Part shown: piece after piece, positions 7,715-16,679 of the stretch
Position numbering within the stretch: position 1 is the stretch's first letter
Layout of the letters: every line of letters starts with the position of its first letter
From: Paenibacillus whitsoniae
GTDB lineage: Bacteria > Bacillota > Bacilli > Paenibacillales > NBRC-103111
Reading direction: 5' to 3'
Assembly (NCBI RefSeq): GCF_003955665.1
Contig: NZ_RXHU01000024.1
Span: 25,291-89,290 of the forward strand
Length of the DNA stretch: 64,000 nucleotides
Position numbers and translations under genes: made by a program
The notes under the pieces: model-generated
Database searches by the model: none
Seen by the model: the letters and a program-made list of their open reading frames with translations, nothing else
Told to the model about the DNA's origin: nothing

Positions 7715-10700
7715 TTACACCGTTTGGCTTTCCGCCTTCACATGCCCTTTCGCTGCCTGCTTGCGTGCGCGCAGCGACTCCGGCAGCGCCAGCAGCGCCG
7801 GCAGCAGCATCGGCAGCAGGATGAAGCAGAGCAGCACGAGACCGACAATACAAGCGATCGCCAGCTCGATGAGCAAGACCAGCCCCGACGGCATCAGCGT
7901 CGCGAAGGTGCCGCCCAGAATCAGCATCGCGGAGATGACCACGCCGCCGATATGCTTCGCGGCTTCGACAATCGCGGCTCCTGGCGACATGTGGCCCAGC
8001 TCTTTGTACCGCATCATCAAGAAGATGCTGTAATCCACGCCGACCGCGATAATAATAATGAAAGAGAAGAACGGTACGAACGAGGAAACACCGTCCGCTC
8101 CGATAACATACTTCGTGAATACGTTCGTCGATGTCATCGCTGCATAGTACGAAAGGAGCAGCGAACCAATGATATAGATCGCCGGCCAGAATGAGCGAAT
8201 GACGAACAGCAAAACGATGAACACGCCGATGATGACGATGACCGCCGTCGAGTTGAACGACTTCAGCTGCGCTTTATTCGTGTCATACGTTGTCGAGCTT
8301 GGGCCTGCCGCGCCGACCGTCGCTTTTTCCAGCACCGTGCCTTTTATGCTGGCCGCGAGCTCGGTGTTGATGGCCTCAATCGTATCCATGGCCTCCGAGG
8401 AATACGGATCATCCTTCAGAATGACGATCATCTTCGTCATCTTGCGATCCTTGGACATGAAATTGTCCATGGACTTCGCAAAATCCGCGCTCTCCAGCGC
8501 TTCCTTCGGCAGGAAGAACGTCTTCGTGCCGCTGAGCTGCGTCAGGAACGCGCTCGTTTTGCCGAGGCCGTCGGATACGTCGCCGAGACCGCCGCCGCTC
8601 TTGCCAAGGCCATCCTTGAGCTGGGTCATACCTTCACCCAGCCCCGACAAGCCGTCGCTCAGCTTCTGCTGACCGTCTTTGACACTGCCCAGCGCAGCGT
8701 TCAGCTTCGCCATGTTCGCGGCGATCTCGCGGCTGCCTGCGCTGCCCTGCGCCAGCCCCTTCGCGAGCGCATCCGCGCCGCTCTCGAGTGCCGCAAGACC
8801 CGACGCCAGCTGCGCCTGGGCGTCACCCAGCTGCTGGATGCCCTTCGTGGCATCCGCGAAGCCCGCATTCAGCTTGGCAGCGTTCGCGCCAAGCTCCTTC
8901 AAGCCCCCGGTCAGCTGCGCCAGACCGGACGCCAAGCCCTCACCCGTCGCTTTCAGCTTGACGTAGTCGCTGTCGGCGGCCAGGTCGCTATACTTCGCGC
9001 CCAGCCCGCCAATCAACGCATTCATCCCGGCAAGGCCTTGCTGAATGTCCGTTAACTTCCCTTCAATCTGCGCGTATCCGTCCGTCACGCCGACATAGCC
9101 TTGCTGCAGCTGCGTCAGACCCTCGCTGAGCTGCGTCATATTGGCCTGAACTTGCCCCAGGCCATCCTTCAACTTCGCGATGCCGGCCTTCAAATCGCCG
9201 GCCCCGCCCGCGCCTTGCGCCACGCCGCTCGCCACCTGATTCAGCGCCGCAGCCAGCTGCACATAGCCGTCCTGCACCTGCGCCGTGCCGTTCGTGAGCT
9301 GCGTCACGCTGGACAGATCCGGGCTGGTCAGCTTGCTCTGCATCGTGTTCAGACCGTCGCGGATCTGATCGACGCCCTTCTGCGAAGCGGTGATGCCCTC
9401 GGCCACCGTCTCCGTCTGGTTCGACACATAGAAGTCGTCAATCGGCTTCGCCTGCGGCTGCGTCACGCTGGACACCTTGTCGACACCAGGGAGGCTTTTC
9501 AGCTTCTCCGTCACCTTATCAATGGCCGCCATGCCGTCATTCGTATTCAGCGGCTGATCGTTGTCAATGACGACCATGGTCGGCAGCGCCTGCCCGCGGC
9601 TGAAATGGTCCGCCACAAGGGAGAAGCCCTTCGTGGAATCGTAGCCGTTGCCTAGCTCTTTTAACTGATCAAAGGATAGCTTCTGATGATTCAGCAGTGC
9701 AATCGGCACCATAATAATGAGAATGAGCATCGTCGTCACAATCGGCCGTTTGACCGCAGTTCGCGTCAAGCCTGCCCAGAACTTGCTCTCGCCGTGGCCG
9801 GACGTTCCTTTGGATGGCCAGAACAGCTTGCCGCCCAGCACCTTCATGAAGAATGGCGTCACCGTGACGATTTCCAGCAGCAGCACCGCCGCGCCGATGG
9901 CCACAACATTGGCCGATTGATAGATGCCGAAGTCCGAGAACGTCAGCCCGGCAAATGCGATAATCACCGTCAAAATACTATAAAAAATCGTTTTCCCCGC
10001 CGTACGATACGTCGTCAGAATCGCATCGTCAATGGAGCGTCCATGCGAGAGCTCTTCTTTGAATCGGTTGAACAGCAGGATGTTGTAATCCGTTCCAATC
10101 CCGAACAAAATCGCGATGAGCAGCATCTGCGTTACGCTCGTTACCGGGAAATTGAACTTGTCGATGAGCTGTGCCGCGATACCGAAGGACACCATGTAGG
10201 AGACCCCGACGGCAAACAGCGAGACGACAGGGATGATGACCGACCGGAACATCACGATCAGCACGACCAGAATGAACAAGACTGTCAGGATCGCACTCTT
10301 TTCCACACCGGATTCGGAGGCTTTCAGATAGTCATCTTGAATAAAATCTTCCCCGGAGAAGTAGTACTGCACCTTCACATCGGCCAAAACCTCATCGAAC
10401 TGCTTCTGAATCTCATCGACGTGGCGACCCCTTTTATCCAGGCTAAAACTCGCCATCAGCGTCGTGCCATCCTCCGAAATAAGCGATGACTTGGCATCCG
10501 GCATTGAAATTGGATCAAGCAACTGATCGAAGCCCAGCTCTTGCTGATGCTTTTTCATGCTCGCAATGCCCGCTTCAATCGCCTGCATATCCGTTTGCGA
10601 CAACTTATCCGGGTTGTGGAACACGAGAATATCGCTCGTGCCTTCGACGCCGTTCATTTTGTTCACAATCGACGCCGCCACCTTCGACGGACTGTCGCTC

Positions 10701-10825
10701 TTCAGCGGGTCCTGGCCGCGCAGCCCGAGAATCGCGTTCACATCCGGCTGAAACACCGTTAGCACGACGGTCGCCGCCAGCCACAAAGCTAGAATCGCCC
10801 AGCGCCATTGTATGATTTTTTTCAT
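7715..10825 (-). CDS. MMPL-family RND transporter
   Basis: 1036 residues. Two repeated halves each have a leading membrane helix, a large extracellular loop and a bundle of five or six helices. The first bundle is near residues 175-370 (GIGTDYNILLFNRFKEEL). The second is near 840-1015 (GVDYSIFLMMRYKEL), the usual MMPL proton-relay region. The second extracellular loop carries a long run of heptad-like repeats of the type LxDGLxQLxxG (about residues 460-730), as in YhgE/Pip-like exporters, probably a coiled stalk reaching through the wall. Start ATG follows GGAGGAG at 6 bp. It lies downstream of its TetR regulator, with a matching operator in between. Likely exports lipids or hydrophobic toxic compounds; the substrate is unknown. 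Confidence 0.93.
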   Translation of the reverse strand: MKKIIQWRWAILALWLAATVVLTVFQPDVNAILGLRGQDPLKSDSPSKVAASIVNKMNGVEGTSDILVFHNPDKLSQTDMQAIEAGIASMKKHQQELGFDQLLDPISMPDAKSSLISEDGTTLMASFSLDKRGRHVDEIQKQFDEVLADVKVQYYFSGEDFIQDDYLKASESGVEKSAILTVLFILVVLIVMFRSVIIPVVSLFAVGVSYMVSFGIAAQLIDKFNFPVTSVTQMLLIAILFGIGTDYNILLFNRFKEELSHGRSIDDAILTTYRTAGKTIFYSILTVIIAFAGLTFSDFGIYQSANVVAIGAAVLLLEIVTVTPFFMKVLGGKLFWPSKGTSGHGESKFWAGLTRTAVKRPIVTTMLILIIMVPIALLNHQKLSFDQLKELGNGYDSTKGFSLVADHFSRGQALPTMVVIDNDQPLNTNDGMAAIDKVTEKLKSLPGVDKVSSVTQPQAKPIDDFYVSNQTETVAEGITASQKGVDQIRDGLNTMQSKLTSPDLSSVTQLTNGTAQVQDGYVQLAAALNQVASGVAQGAGGAGDLKAGIAKLKDGLGQVQANMTQLSEGLTQLQQGYVGVTDGYAQIEGKLTDIQQGLAGMNALIGGLGAKYSDLAADSDYVKLKATGEGLASGLAQLTGGLKELGANAAKLNAGFADATKGIQQLGDAQAQLASGLAALESGADALAKGLAQGSAGSREIAANMAKLNAALGSVKDGQQKLSDGLSGLGEGMTQLKDGLGKSGGGLGDVSDGLGKTSAFLTQLSGTKTFFLPKEALESADFAKSMDNFMSKDRKMTKMIVILKDDPYSSEAMDTIEAINTELAASIKGTVLEKATVGAAGPSSTTYDTNKAQLKSFNSTAVIVIIGVFIVLLFVIRSFWPAIYIIGSLLLSYYAAMTSTNVFTKYVIGADGVSSFVPFFSFIIIIAVGVDYSIFLMMRYKELGHMSPGAAIVEAAKHIGGVVISAMLILGGTFATLMPSGLVLLIELAIACIVGLVLLCFILLPMLLPALLALPESLRARKQAAKGHVKAESQTV

Positions 10826-10857
10826 CTTTGTCTCCTCCATCCCAACTTGCCAAGCAG

Positions 10858-10871
10858 TAAACAGTTGTTCA
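10858..10871. promoter_or_regulatory. TetR operator, second copy, before the MMPL gene
   Basis: TAAACAGTTGTTCA has the pattern TAAACA-NN-TGTTYA, the same as the site in front of the tetR gene at 11518. It lies in the 65-bp gap between tetR and the MMPL gene and suggests separate control of the exporter. Confidence 0.65.
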
Positions 10872-10890
10872 TTATTGAGTCAAAAAAATT

Positions 10891-11514
10891 TTACGTATGC
10901 CGAAGTCTCATTTTTTCGCCGATACCGACAGAGTACATAAAGAGCAGCTCGTCGACCAGCATTTTAATCATATCGCCGTCCTCATTCTCCCGCAAAATCA
11001 GGCAAATGCTCTCCATGATCGTGGAGGCAACCATCCGTGCGGAAGCCTGCTCCCGCGGCGACAGCATACCTGGCACTTCACTCATCGTGCCGTACACATC
11101 GAGCATAATCTGATTTACGAGCGTAACCAGATCGCCCTTCACCGCCCGATACTCCGAGCCTTCACTGAGGTTCAGCAAAATGTTCAGCTCCGTGCTCGAC
11201 TCGCGAAACAGCCGGATCAGCGTCGCATCGATTTGGCGCAAAAAGCTCAAATGATCCTTCACTTCTACGCACAAGCTGCCGTCGATTTCCTGCTTAATCG
11301 TGCCCATCGCCATCGTCAGCTCTTCGTAGACGGGCTGCAGCAGTTCGCCGAACAGATCCTCTTTGCTTTTAAAATAGCGATAAATGTTCCCCGGTGTCAT
11401 GCCCGCCGCTTCCGCGATCTGCCGCATCGACGCTTTGAGGAAGCCGTGCTGTTTGAACTCCGCCAAAGCCGCTGTGCATATGCTGCGTTTGACTTCATCT
11501 TTTAGAATCTGCAT
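10891..11514 (-). CDS. TetR-family transcriptional regulator
   Basis: 207 residues. The N-terminal helix-turn-helix is seen in MRQIAEAAGMTPGNIYRYFKSKEDLF (about residues 31-56), followed by an all-helical ligand-binding domain. It lies 65 bp upstream of the MMPL exporter on the same strand and has its own promoter overlapped by an inverted-repeat operator, so autorepression and control of the exporter are likely. The start ATG is preceded by AGGTG. Confidence 0.93.
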   Translation of the reverse strand: MQILKDEVKRSICTAALAEFKQHGFLKASMRQIAEAAGMTPGNIYRYFKSKEDLFGELLQPVYEELTMAMGTIKQEIDGSLCVEVKDHLSFLRQIDATLIRLFRESSTELNILLNLSEGSEYRAVKGDLVTLVNQIMLDVYGTMSEVPGMLSPREQASARMVASTIMESICLILRENEDGDMIKMLVDELLFMYSVGIGEKMRLRHT

Positions 11515-11517
11515 TAA

Positions 11518-11581
11518 TAAACACCTGTTTACTGTTTGACGTCATAGTTGGTATTATACTGCTGGGCTGCGAGGAATTCAA
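11518..11581 (-). promoter_or_regulatory. tetR promoter and operator
   Basis: On the minus strand, -35 TTGAAT (11576-11581), a 17-bp spacer and -10 TATAAT (11553-11558). The perfect palindrome TAAACACCTGTTTA (11518-11531) lies just downstream, between the promoter and the start codon, where a bound repressor would block transcription. Confidence 0.8.
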
Positions 11582-11617
11582 CTGGTGGACAATGTGAGTT
11601 TATGGCAAAATTGCAGC

Positions 11618-11654
11618 AAAAAAAAGCGCCCCCAGCGTATAGCCAAGCGGCGAC
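11618..11654 (-). terminator. Terminator of the desaturase gene
   Basis: On the minus strand a GC-rich imperfect stem (CGCCGC ... GGGGGCGC) is followed by eight T. It lies 6 bp after the desaturase stop codon. Confidence 0.75.
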
Positions 11655-11659
11655 AGTTG

Positions 11660-12691
11660 TTAGTCGAGCTTCACCGCCGCTTTCATCTGCGGAAGCTTGA
11701 CTTTCATAACCTTCATTTCGCGAAAAGTAATGAATCGTTTCTTCTCTTCATGCCAAATCCGAAACTTCAAAGACTGGAGACTTGTCCTCAGAGTAATCGT
11801 CTGCACGTCGCGAAGTACTTCATTCGCCTGATGCGCTTTCTCCAGATGGTAATTCGGAACGCGCGGGCTTAAATGGTGAATGTGATGATACCCGATATTG
11901 CCGGTGATCCATTGCAGCACCCTTGGCAGGCGATAAAAAGAACTGCCGTGCATCGCCGCTTTCACATAGTCCCACTCCGTCTCGTTCTCATAGTAGGTCT
12001 CTTCATAGTTGTGCTGCACGTAGAACAGCCAAATCCCGGCCATGCCGGAAAGCAGGAACATCGGTCCTTCGATCAGCAGAAAGGATTGCCAGCCGATGCC
12101 CCAGATCAGCAATCCACATGTGCCAACAATCACCGCGTTAGTCAAATACGTATTCATGCGTTCCTTCATCCCCGCGCGCTTCCGGTTAAATCGATAATCG
12201 ATCAGAAAAATATAAATCGGGCCGACCAGGAACATGATAACCGGATTGCGATACAACCTGTACGTCAATTTGCGGAGTCTGGATGCCTCCACATACTCTT
12301 GCGCGGTCAGCGTCCAGATGTCCCCTACTCCCCGCCGGTCCAAATTGCCGCTGGAAGCGTGATGCACGGCATGCGTATGCCGCCATTGATGAAAGGGGAC
12401 AAACGTCAAAATGCCCATTAGCGTGCCAACCGCTTCGTTCGCCCATTTATTTCGAAAAAAAGATTTGTGGCAGCAATCGTGAAAAATGATAAAAATGCGT
12501 ACTAAAAACCCGGCTGCAAGCACATCCACCAGCAATGTCAACCAGACTGAGACCGACAGACTAAGAAAAGCCAAAACCCATAGTACCAGGAATGGGCCTA
12601 CCGTATTCACAATCTGCCACATGCTCATCTTCCATTGCGGTTTTTCATAAGGCGCGATGTCTGCTCGCCATCCGGTTTTTTTCATTGTCAT
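11660..12691 (-). CDS. Membrane fatty acid desaturase (Des-like)
   Basis: 343 residues, acyl-lipid desaturase family. The three histidine boxes are visible: HDCCH (residues 71-75), HTHAVHH (105-111) and HHIHH near 268-272, which together bind the di-iron centre. Hydrophobic stretches at about 29-70 and 140-215 give four membrane spans. Such enzymes put double bonds into membrane lipid chains, often after a cold shift. Start ATG lies 10 bp after GAGGGG. No DesKR-type two-component system is near, unlike in Bacillus subtilis, so regulation is not evident. The 205-bp gap before it shows only a short TTTCG tandem repeat. Confidence 0.92.
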   Translation of the reverse strand: MTMKKTGWRADIAPYEKPQWKMSMWQIVNTVGPFLVLWVLAFLSLSVSVWLTLLVDVLAAGFLVRIFIIFHDCCHKSFFRNKWANEAVGTLMGILTFVPFHQWRHTHAVHHASSGNLDRRGVGDIWTLTAQEYVEASRLRKLTYRLYRNPVIMFLVGPIYIFLIDYRFNRKRAGMKERMNTYLTNAVIVGTCGLLIWGIGWQSFLLIEGPMFLLSGMAGIWLFYVQHNYEETYYENETEWDYVKAAMHGSSFYRLPRVLQWITGNIGYHHIHHLSPRVPNYHLEKAHQANEVLRDVQTITLRTSLQSLKFRIWHEEKKRFITFREMKVMKVKLPQMKAAVKLD

Positions 12692-12896
12692 TAACTATGA
12701 ACCCCTCACTCCGCGTCAAACCGCAGATAGTATTTGGTATCGTTACTCATTCGATGTACTACGCCGCGATGCCAAATGGGTTCCCGTTTTCACAGAAAAT
12801 ATTTAGTTGCTGCCCCCTCATCATACTGTTGAAGCACTCCCTTGTAAAATGCAATATAAGTAAGTGCAAGAAAGATGAACGTTTCGTTTCGTTTCG

Positions 12897-15263
12897 TCAC
12901 TTTATCCCGAATTGAAAACGATTCCGACCTTCCGCTAATACACAGTCCTTCCCGCTCCAGACCAACGTACCCGGCAACCCTTGCGGAAGTTGGATGTCAA
13001 TCATCCAATCCTCCCCTTCGCGCTCTACCTTCACCTCAATAAAACCTTTTGGATGCGGCATTTTACCGCGCAAACAGGTTAAAGGACCAGGCTGCGGACG
13101 GATCACAACCGTGGCAAAGCCCATCGATGCCGGACGAATGCCCAGCATATTCGTATAGAAATGGTAAATCGGGTGCGCCCCCCAAGCATGACAATCTGAA
13201 CGTGTCTCGGCTAGAAAAATTTCCGGCGTTGTCCGGAGCCCCTCCTCCTCCATATGAAGCCAAGGGTGGAGTCGGTCCATGATCGTATCCCCGTACCCCG
13301 ATGCGGCAAGCGCCTCTAGCGTATAATGATCGAAATAAATGCTTGTGCGCATGACATCATCCCCCTGCAGCATGGCAGGTATTAGACGACGAGAGCGTTC
13401 AAGGTCTGTGCCCTCACAAAGGATGGCAAGCACTTGGGCATGCTCGGAGTACTGTCGATGATCCGTGTCGTCGGCGAACAATCCTCTTTGTTCGTTCCAG
13501 AACATCATCTGGACCCGGTCGCCTAATTCTTTGGCCTTTCGCCGTGCTCTGCTTGCCAACTCATCCTCGCCCAGATAGACCTCCAACTTGGCCGTTAACT
13601 CCAAAACATGAACGATCAAAAGATTGTAAGCCGCGTTCAGCCGATCCGGCCCAGCCGGCGGTTCGCCATGGCTCCAAGCCTCGTTATCCGAAGTCTGCCA
13701 GTCCAGAAAGTTCCACGCCACAGGCAGCTTCACTAGACCGCTTGGTGCGCGAGAGCTTAGCAGACGTTCCAATTCATCCCGGACACTGATCATCAGGTGA
13801 CGTACCCACTCGCGGTCTCCTCGCCATAAAGCATAATCATAGACCATCGCCACCCACCAAAACGAAAAGGTCGAGATATGTTTCCCCGTTTGATCCGGGT
13901 AAGCACAGTTGACCAGGCCCAGATGATTGTTCCGGGAAGCGTTGAACATCTCCAGCGCCTTCCGCGGTAAGCGGTCGTCAAGCGTGCTGACATAGGTCAC
14001 CAGCGACTGAATGCGCGTATCTCCCACATACATCAGCTGTTCCCAATAAGGACAATCCATGTACGTCTCATGCGAACACATTTGCAGCGTTCTGAACGAT
14101 ACGGCCATCGCTCGATTTAATCGTTCATCGCTGCTGTGGATAGCACCTTCCATGACTAGAGGGTATCTTGTTTCCAGTAAACGCAGTTCTTCCAGACAGA
14201 GCGCGTCGCTTCCTGTTTCGATGATGAGCTCTGCATACCGCCCTGCATGCCACCATAGCGTGTCAAACTTGCGGAACGCTCCTCCATCCGGGCGAAACGT
14301 ATCCCCAACGCCGCGAAACCATTTGCCTGCAAGCTCGTCCCTTTTCGTTTTCCTTTCGCTGGTCTCCCCTTCATAAAGAGCCTCTGCCCAATGCAGCCGA
14401 ATAAACGCGGATTTCCCACCCGATACGACGAGTTCCGGATACAAACAATAATAGTCGCCTAAGTCCAAAAGGATACGCCTGCGGGTGTGCGCCGGCACCT
14501 CCACAGGGTTGCCCGTTAAGAGGCCGCTCCAGTGCGCGTGCTCCTCTGATAGATCACGGCCGGTGTCGATCGGCTGGCTGCCGGCTTCCAACACACCGGC
14601 CTCCGCAATATATCGCACCGTTTTCGGATAGAACCGAACCTCCTGCATCGCGGGCAGAACAGCCGGGCGCATCAGGCGCTGCACGGATGAAAGATGATAG
14701 TTATTCGCTCTAAGCACAACATCTTCCCCAGGCTGCGCAAGCACCCAACCGCCGCCTTCTCCCGACATCGCGTCCCAGTCGAAGGCAACGCCGTCAATGT
14801 CCAGCTTGGCGCCTGTGCCGATACCGGAAGGCGTTGGAATGAACTGATAGCCGAGCATAGGCTTTGTCTCCCACCGGGCAATCCCGGTGCCCATCAGAGG
14901 CTCGAGCGCCTCCTCTTCCGGACTAAGCAGGAAACCGGGCTGTACACTGGCCTGCGCCCAAGGCTTGTAAGTCCCCAGCGCCCAGCATCTCGCTATCCAT
15001 TGGTGTTCCCCTGCGGCGATCTCAACCTCGTAGGTTTCATAAAACCAATTGCTGCGATCCCCCCGTTCGCTTCCCCGACCGATTCGTTGCCTGTCCAGAT
15101 AAAGCTCATACCTTTCGTCTCCCGATACATGTATACGCACTCGAATCGCTTCACTTAGTGTAAATGTACAGCGATACATGGTTACGAAGGGAGGCCGTCC
15201 CGCTTCCGGGCAAGTCACCCAACGGCAGCGCCAAGCTGGCGTCTGTTCCCAAGGTTTCGTCAT
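12897..15263 (-). CDS. Glycoside hydrolase family 78-like alpha-L-rhamnosidase
   Basis: 788 residues. N-terminal beta-sandwich domains contain the bacterial rhamnosidase N-domain signature (residues 20-340). An (alpha/alpha)6 barrel follows, with the family motif SHETYMDCPYWEQLMYVGD at about 398-416; it holds the Asp and Glu corresponding to the GH78 catalytic and substrate-binding acids. A C-terminal beta domain ends the protein. No signal peptide, so it acts in the cytoplasm on imported rhamnosides, possibly sugars brought in by a transporter like that at 3302-6893. Start ATG lies 8 bp after AGGGG. Exact substrate is not readable. Confidence 0.85.
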   Translation of the reverse strand: MTKPWEQTPAWRCRWVTCPEAGRPPFVTMYRCTFTLSEAIRVRIHVSGDERYELYLDRQRIGRGSERGDRSNWFYETYEVEIAAGEHQWIARCWALGTYKPWAQASVQPGFLLSPEEEALEPLMGTGIARWETKPMLGYQFIPTPSGIGTGAKLDIDGVAFDWDAMSGEGGGWVLAQPGEDVVLRANNYHLSSVQRLMRPAVLPAMQEVRFYPKTVRYIAEAGVLEAGSQPIDTGRDLSEEHAHWSGLLTGNPVEVPAHTRRRILLDLGDYYCLYPELVVSGGKSAFIRLHWAEALYEGETSERKTKRDELAGKWFRGVGDTFRPDGGAFRKFDTLWWHAGRYAELIIETGSDALCLEELRLLETRYPLVMEGAIHSSDERLNRAMAVSFRTLQMCSHETYMDCPYWEQLMYVGDTRIQSLVTYVSTLDDRLPRKALEMFNASRNNHLGLVNCAYPDQTGKHISTFSFWWVAMVYDYALWRGDREWVRHLMISVRDELERLLSSRAPSGLVKLPVAWNFLDWQTSDNEAWSHGEPPAGPDRLNAAYNLLIVHVLELTAKLEVYLGEDELASRARRKAKELGDRVQMMFWNEQRGLFADDTDHRQYSEHAQVLAILCEGTDLERSRRLIPAMLQGDDVMRTSIYFDHYTLEALAASGYGDTIMDRLHPWLHMEEEGLRTTPEIFLAETRSDCHAWGAHPIYHFYTNMLGIRPASMGFATVVIRPQPGPLTCLRGKMPHPKGFIEVKVEREGEDWMIDIQLPQGLPGTLVWSGKDCVLAEGRNRFQFGIK

Positions 15264-15384
15264 GATGGAGTCCCCTTCCCATCCAAGTGTTCACTTCATT
15301 GCTTTTCAGACTTACCTTACCGACGATAAGTCGCTGCAGCAATCTACACTTCTTCGCCGGATTAACATGTACAGCCGATCGCAC

Positions 15385-15418
15385 AAAAAGCCCATTCCCC
15401 TCGACTGTGGGAATGGGC
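15385..15418 (-). terminator. Terminator of the mhq operon
   Basis: GCCCATTCCC and GGGAATGGGC form a perfect 10-bp stem, followed on the minus strand by TTTTT. It lies 18 bp beyond the flavin reductase stop codon. Confidence 0.9.
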
Positions 15419-15435
15419 GGATCCATGTGCAGCCG

Positions 15436-16056
15436 TCATACCGGCCGCTCCAGCTCGAACTGCTCGCCGAGCTTCGCATAGCTGTTGCCGGCGAGGCGGC
15501 TTACCGGCTGAAGCCGGCCAGCATCGATGTGACCCCGGTCATCGATCACATCCTCCGCGACGTGAAACTGCACGACGCGGCCAATCAACAGATCGGCGGC
15601 CGGCGCATCCGCGGTGCCGCCGAGCGGGATCGCCTGCTCCAGCACGCATTCCATGCGGATGGAGGCTTCGGCGATCCCGGGCACGGCGACGGCGAGGCTC
15701 GCCGCCGGCGTCAACCCCGCCAGCGCCGCTTCGCTCTCCTCCGGAGGGAGCGGCGCGGCGGTCGTATTGATAGCTCCGATATAGGAGCTATCCGCGATGT
15801 GCACGACGAACTCCCCCGTCGTGACGGCATTGCGCGAGGTGTCCTTGCGAACACCTTGCTTGCGCTGGACCGACACCGCGACCATCGGTGGGTCCGCGGT
15901 GACAATCGTGAAATAGCTGAACGGGGCTGCGTTCAGCACACCGCCCTCCGACAGCGTCGTCACGAACGCAATCGGCCTTGGAATAATGCTGCCGATCAGC
16001 AGCTTATAATTGTCCCGTTCGCTTTGCGCTGCTGGATCAATCGCACGCATCGCCAT
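15436..16056 (-). CDS. Flavin reductase-like FMN-binding protein
   Basis: 206 residues. Flavin_Reduct domain with SIIPRPIAFVTTL near residues 22-35 and AAPFSYFTIVTADPPMVAVS near 43-62. Such proteins bind FMN and either reduce flavin for a partner oxygenase or act on quinones. It is third in the operon after mhqO and mhqD. Its ribosome binding site GAGGGAG overlaps the stop codon of mhqD, so translation is coupled. This suggests a role in the same quinone detoxification route; this partner is not part of the classical Bacillus subtilis mhqED or mhqNOP units. Confidence 0.88.
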   Translation of the reverse strand: MAMRAIDPAAQSERDNYKLLIGSIIPRPIAFVTTLSEGGVLNAAPFSYFTIVTADPPMVAVSVQRKQGVRKDTSRNAVTTGEFVVHIADSSYIGAINTTAAPLPPEESEAALAGLTPAASLAVAVPGIAEASIRMECVLEQAIPLGGTADAPAADLLIGRVVQFHVAEDVIDDRGHIDAGRLQPVSRLAGNSYAKLGEQFELERPV

Positions 16057-16070
16057 CTGTCATCACTCCC

Positions 16071-16679
16071 TCACAGCAAGCTGTTTTTCATCCACGCAGC
16101 GGCTGCAATGACCTCTGAACGCGTCAGTTGGTGACCGGCCGACTCCCAGTGCACTTGAACTTCGGCGCCGGCTGTGCTGAGCAAAGCCTCCAGCTCGGTC
16201 GTTTCCTCCGGTGAGCAGATCGGATCATTGCGCCCGGCGCCGATAAACACCGGCACATCCGTGAGGTCCGGCAGCGCGATTCCACGCCGCGGCACCATCG
16301 GATGATGCAGAATCGCCCCGCGCAGCGCATCCGGGTAATGGAACAACAGACTGCCGGCAATGTTGGCGCCGTTGGAATAGCCGACCGCCACCAGATTGCG
16401 GCGGTCAAACCCGTGCTCAGCCGCAGCTTCGTCGAGGAAGTTATACAGCTCCGTCGTCCGGAAGATCAAGTCTTCTTCATCGAAAATCCCCTCCGCCAGC
16501 CTGCGGAAAAACCGCGGCATGCCGTTCTCGAGCACGTTTCCTCTCACACTAAGCACCGAGGACCCCGGTGAAATCGCCTCGGCGAGCGGGAGGAGATCCG
16601 TCTCCGTCCCGCCTGTGCCGTGAAAGAGCACCAAGACTGGCGCCGCAGCATCCGAACCTTGCTGATATAGATGTCTCAT
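16071..16679 (-). CDS. mhqD: MhqD-like carboxylesterase/hydrolase
   Basis: 202 residues, alpha/beta hydrolase of the phospholipase/carboxylesterase family. Oxyanion-hole motif FHGTGGTETDLL lies near residues 19-30. The nucleophile elbow is GYSNGAN (Ser near 99), the acid lies in GRNDPICSPEET and the base in SAGHQLT. Its ATG overlaps the stop of the dioxygenase gene by 4 bp (ATGA). In Bacillus the MhqR regulon joins such hydrolases with ring-cleaving dioxygenases to degrade hydroquinones and related electrophiles. Confidence 0.9.
   Translation of the reverse strand: MRHLYQQGSDAAAPVLVLFHGTGGTETDLLPLAEAISPGSSVLSVRGNVLENGMPRFFRRLAEGIFDEEDLIFRTTELYNFLDEAAAEHGFDRRNLVAVGYSNGANIAGSLLFHYPDALRGAILHHPMVPRRGIALPDLTDVPVFIGAGRNDPICSPEETTELEALLSTAGAEVQVHWESAGHQLTRSEVIAAAAWMKNSLL

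Noticed and set aside
9686..10489. 267-codon plus-strand frame inside the MMPL gene
   Set aside because: Shadow frame of a GC-rich gene; the translation is full of His, Arg, Asp and Gln runs.
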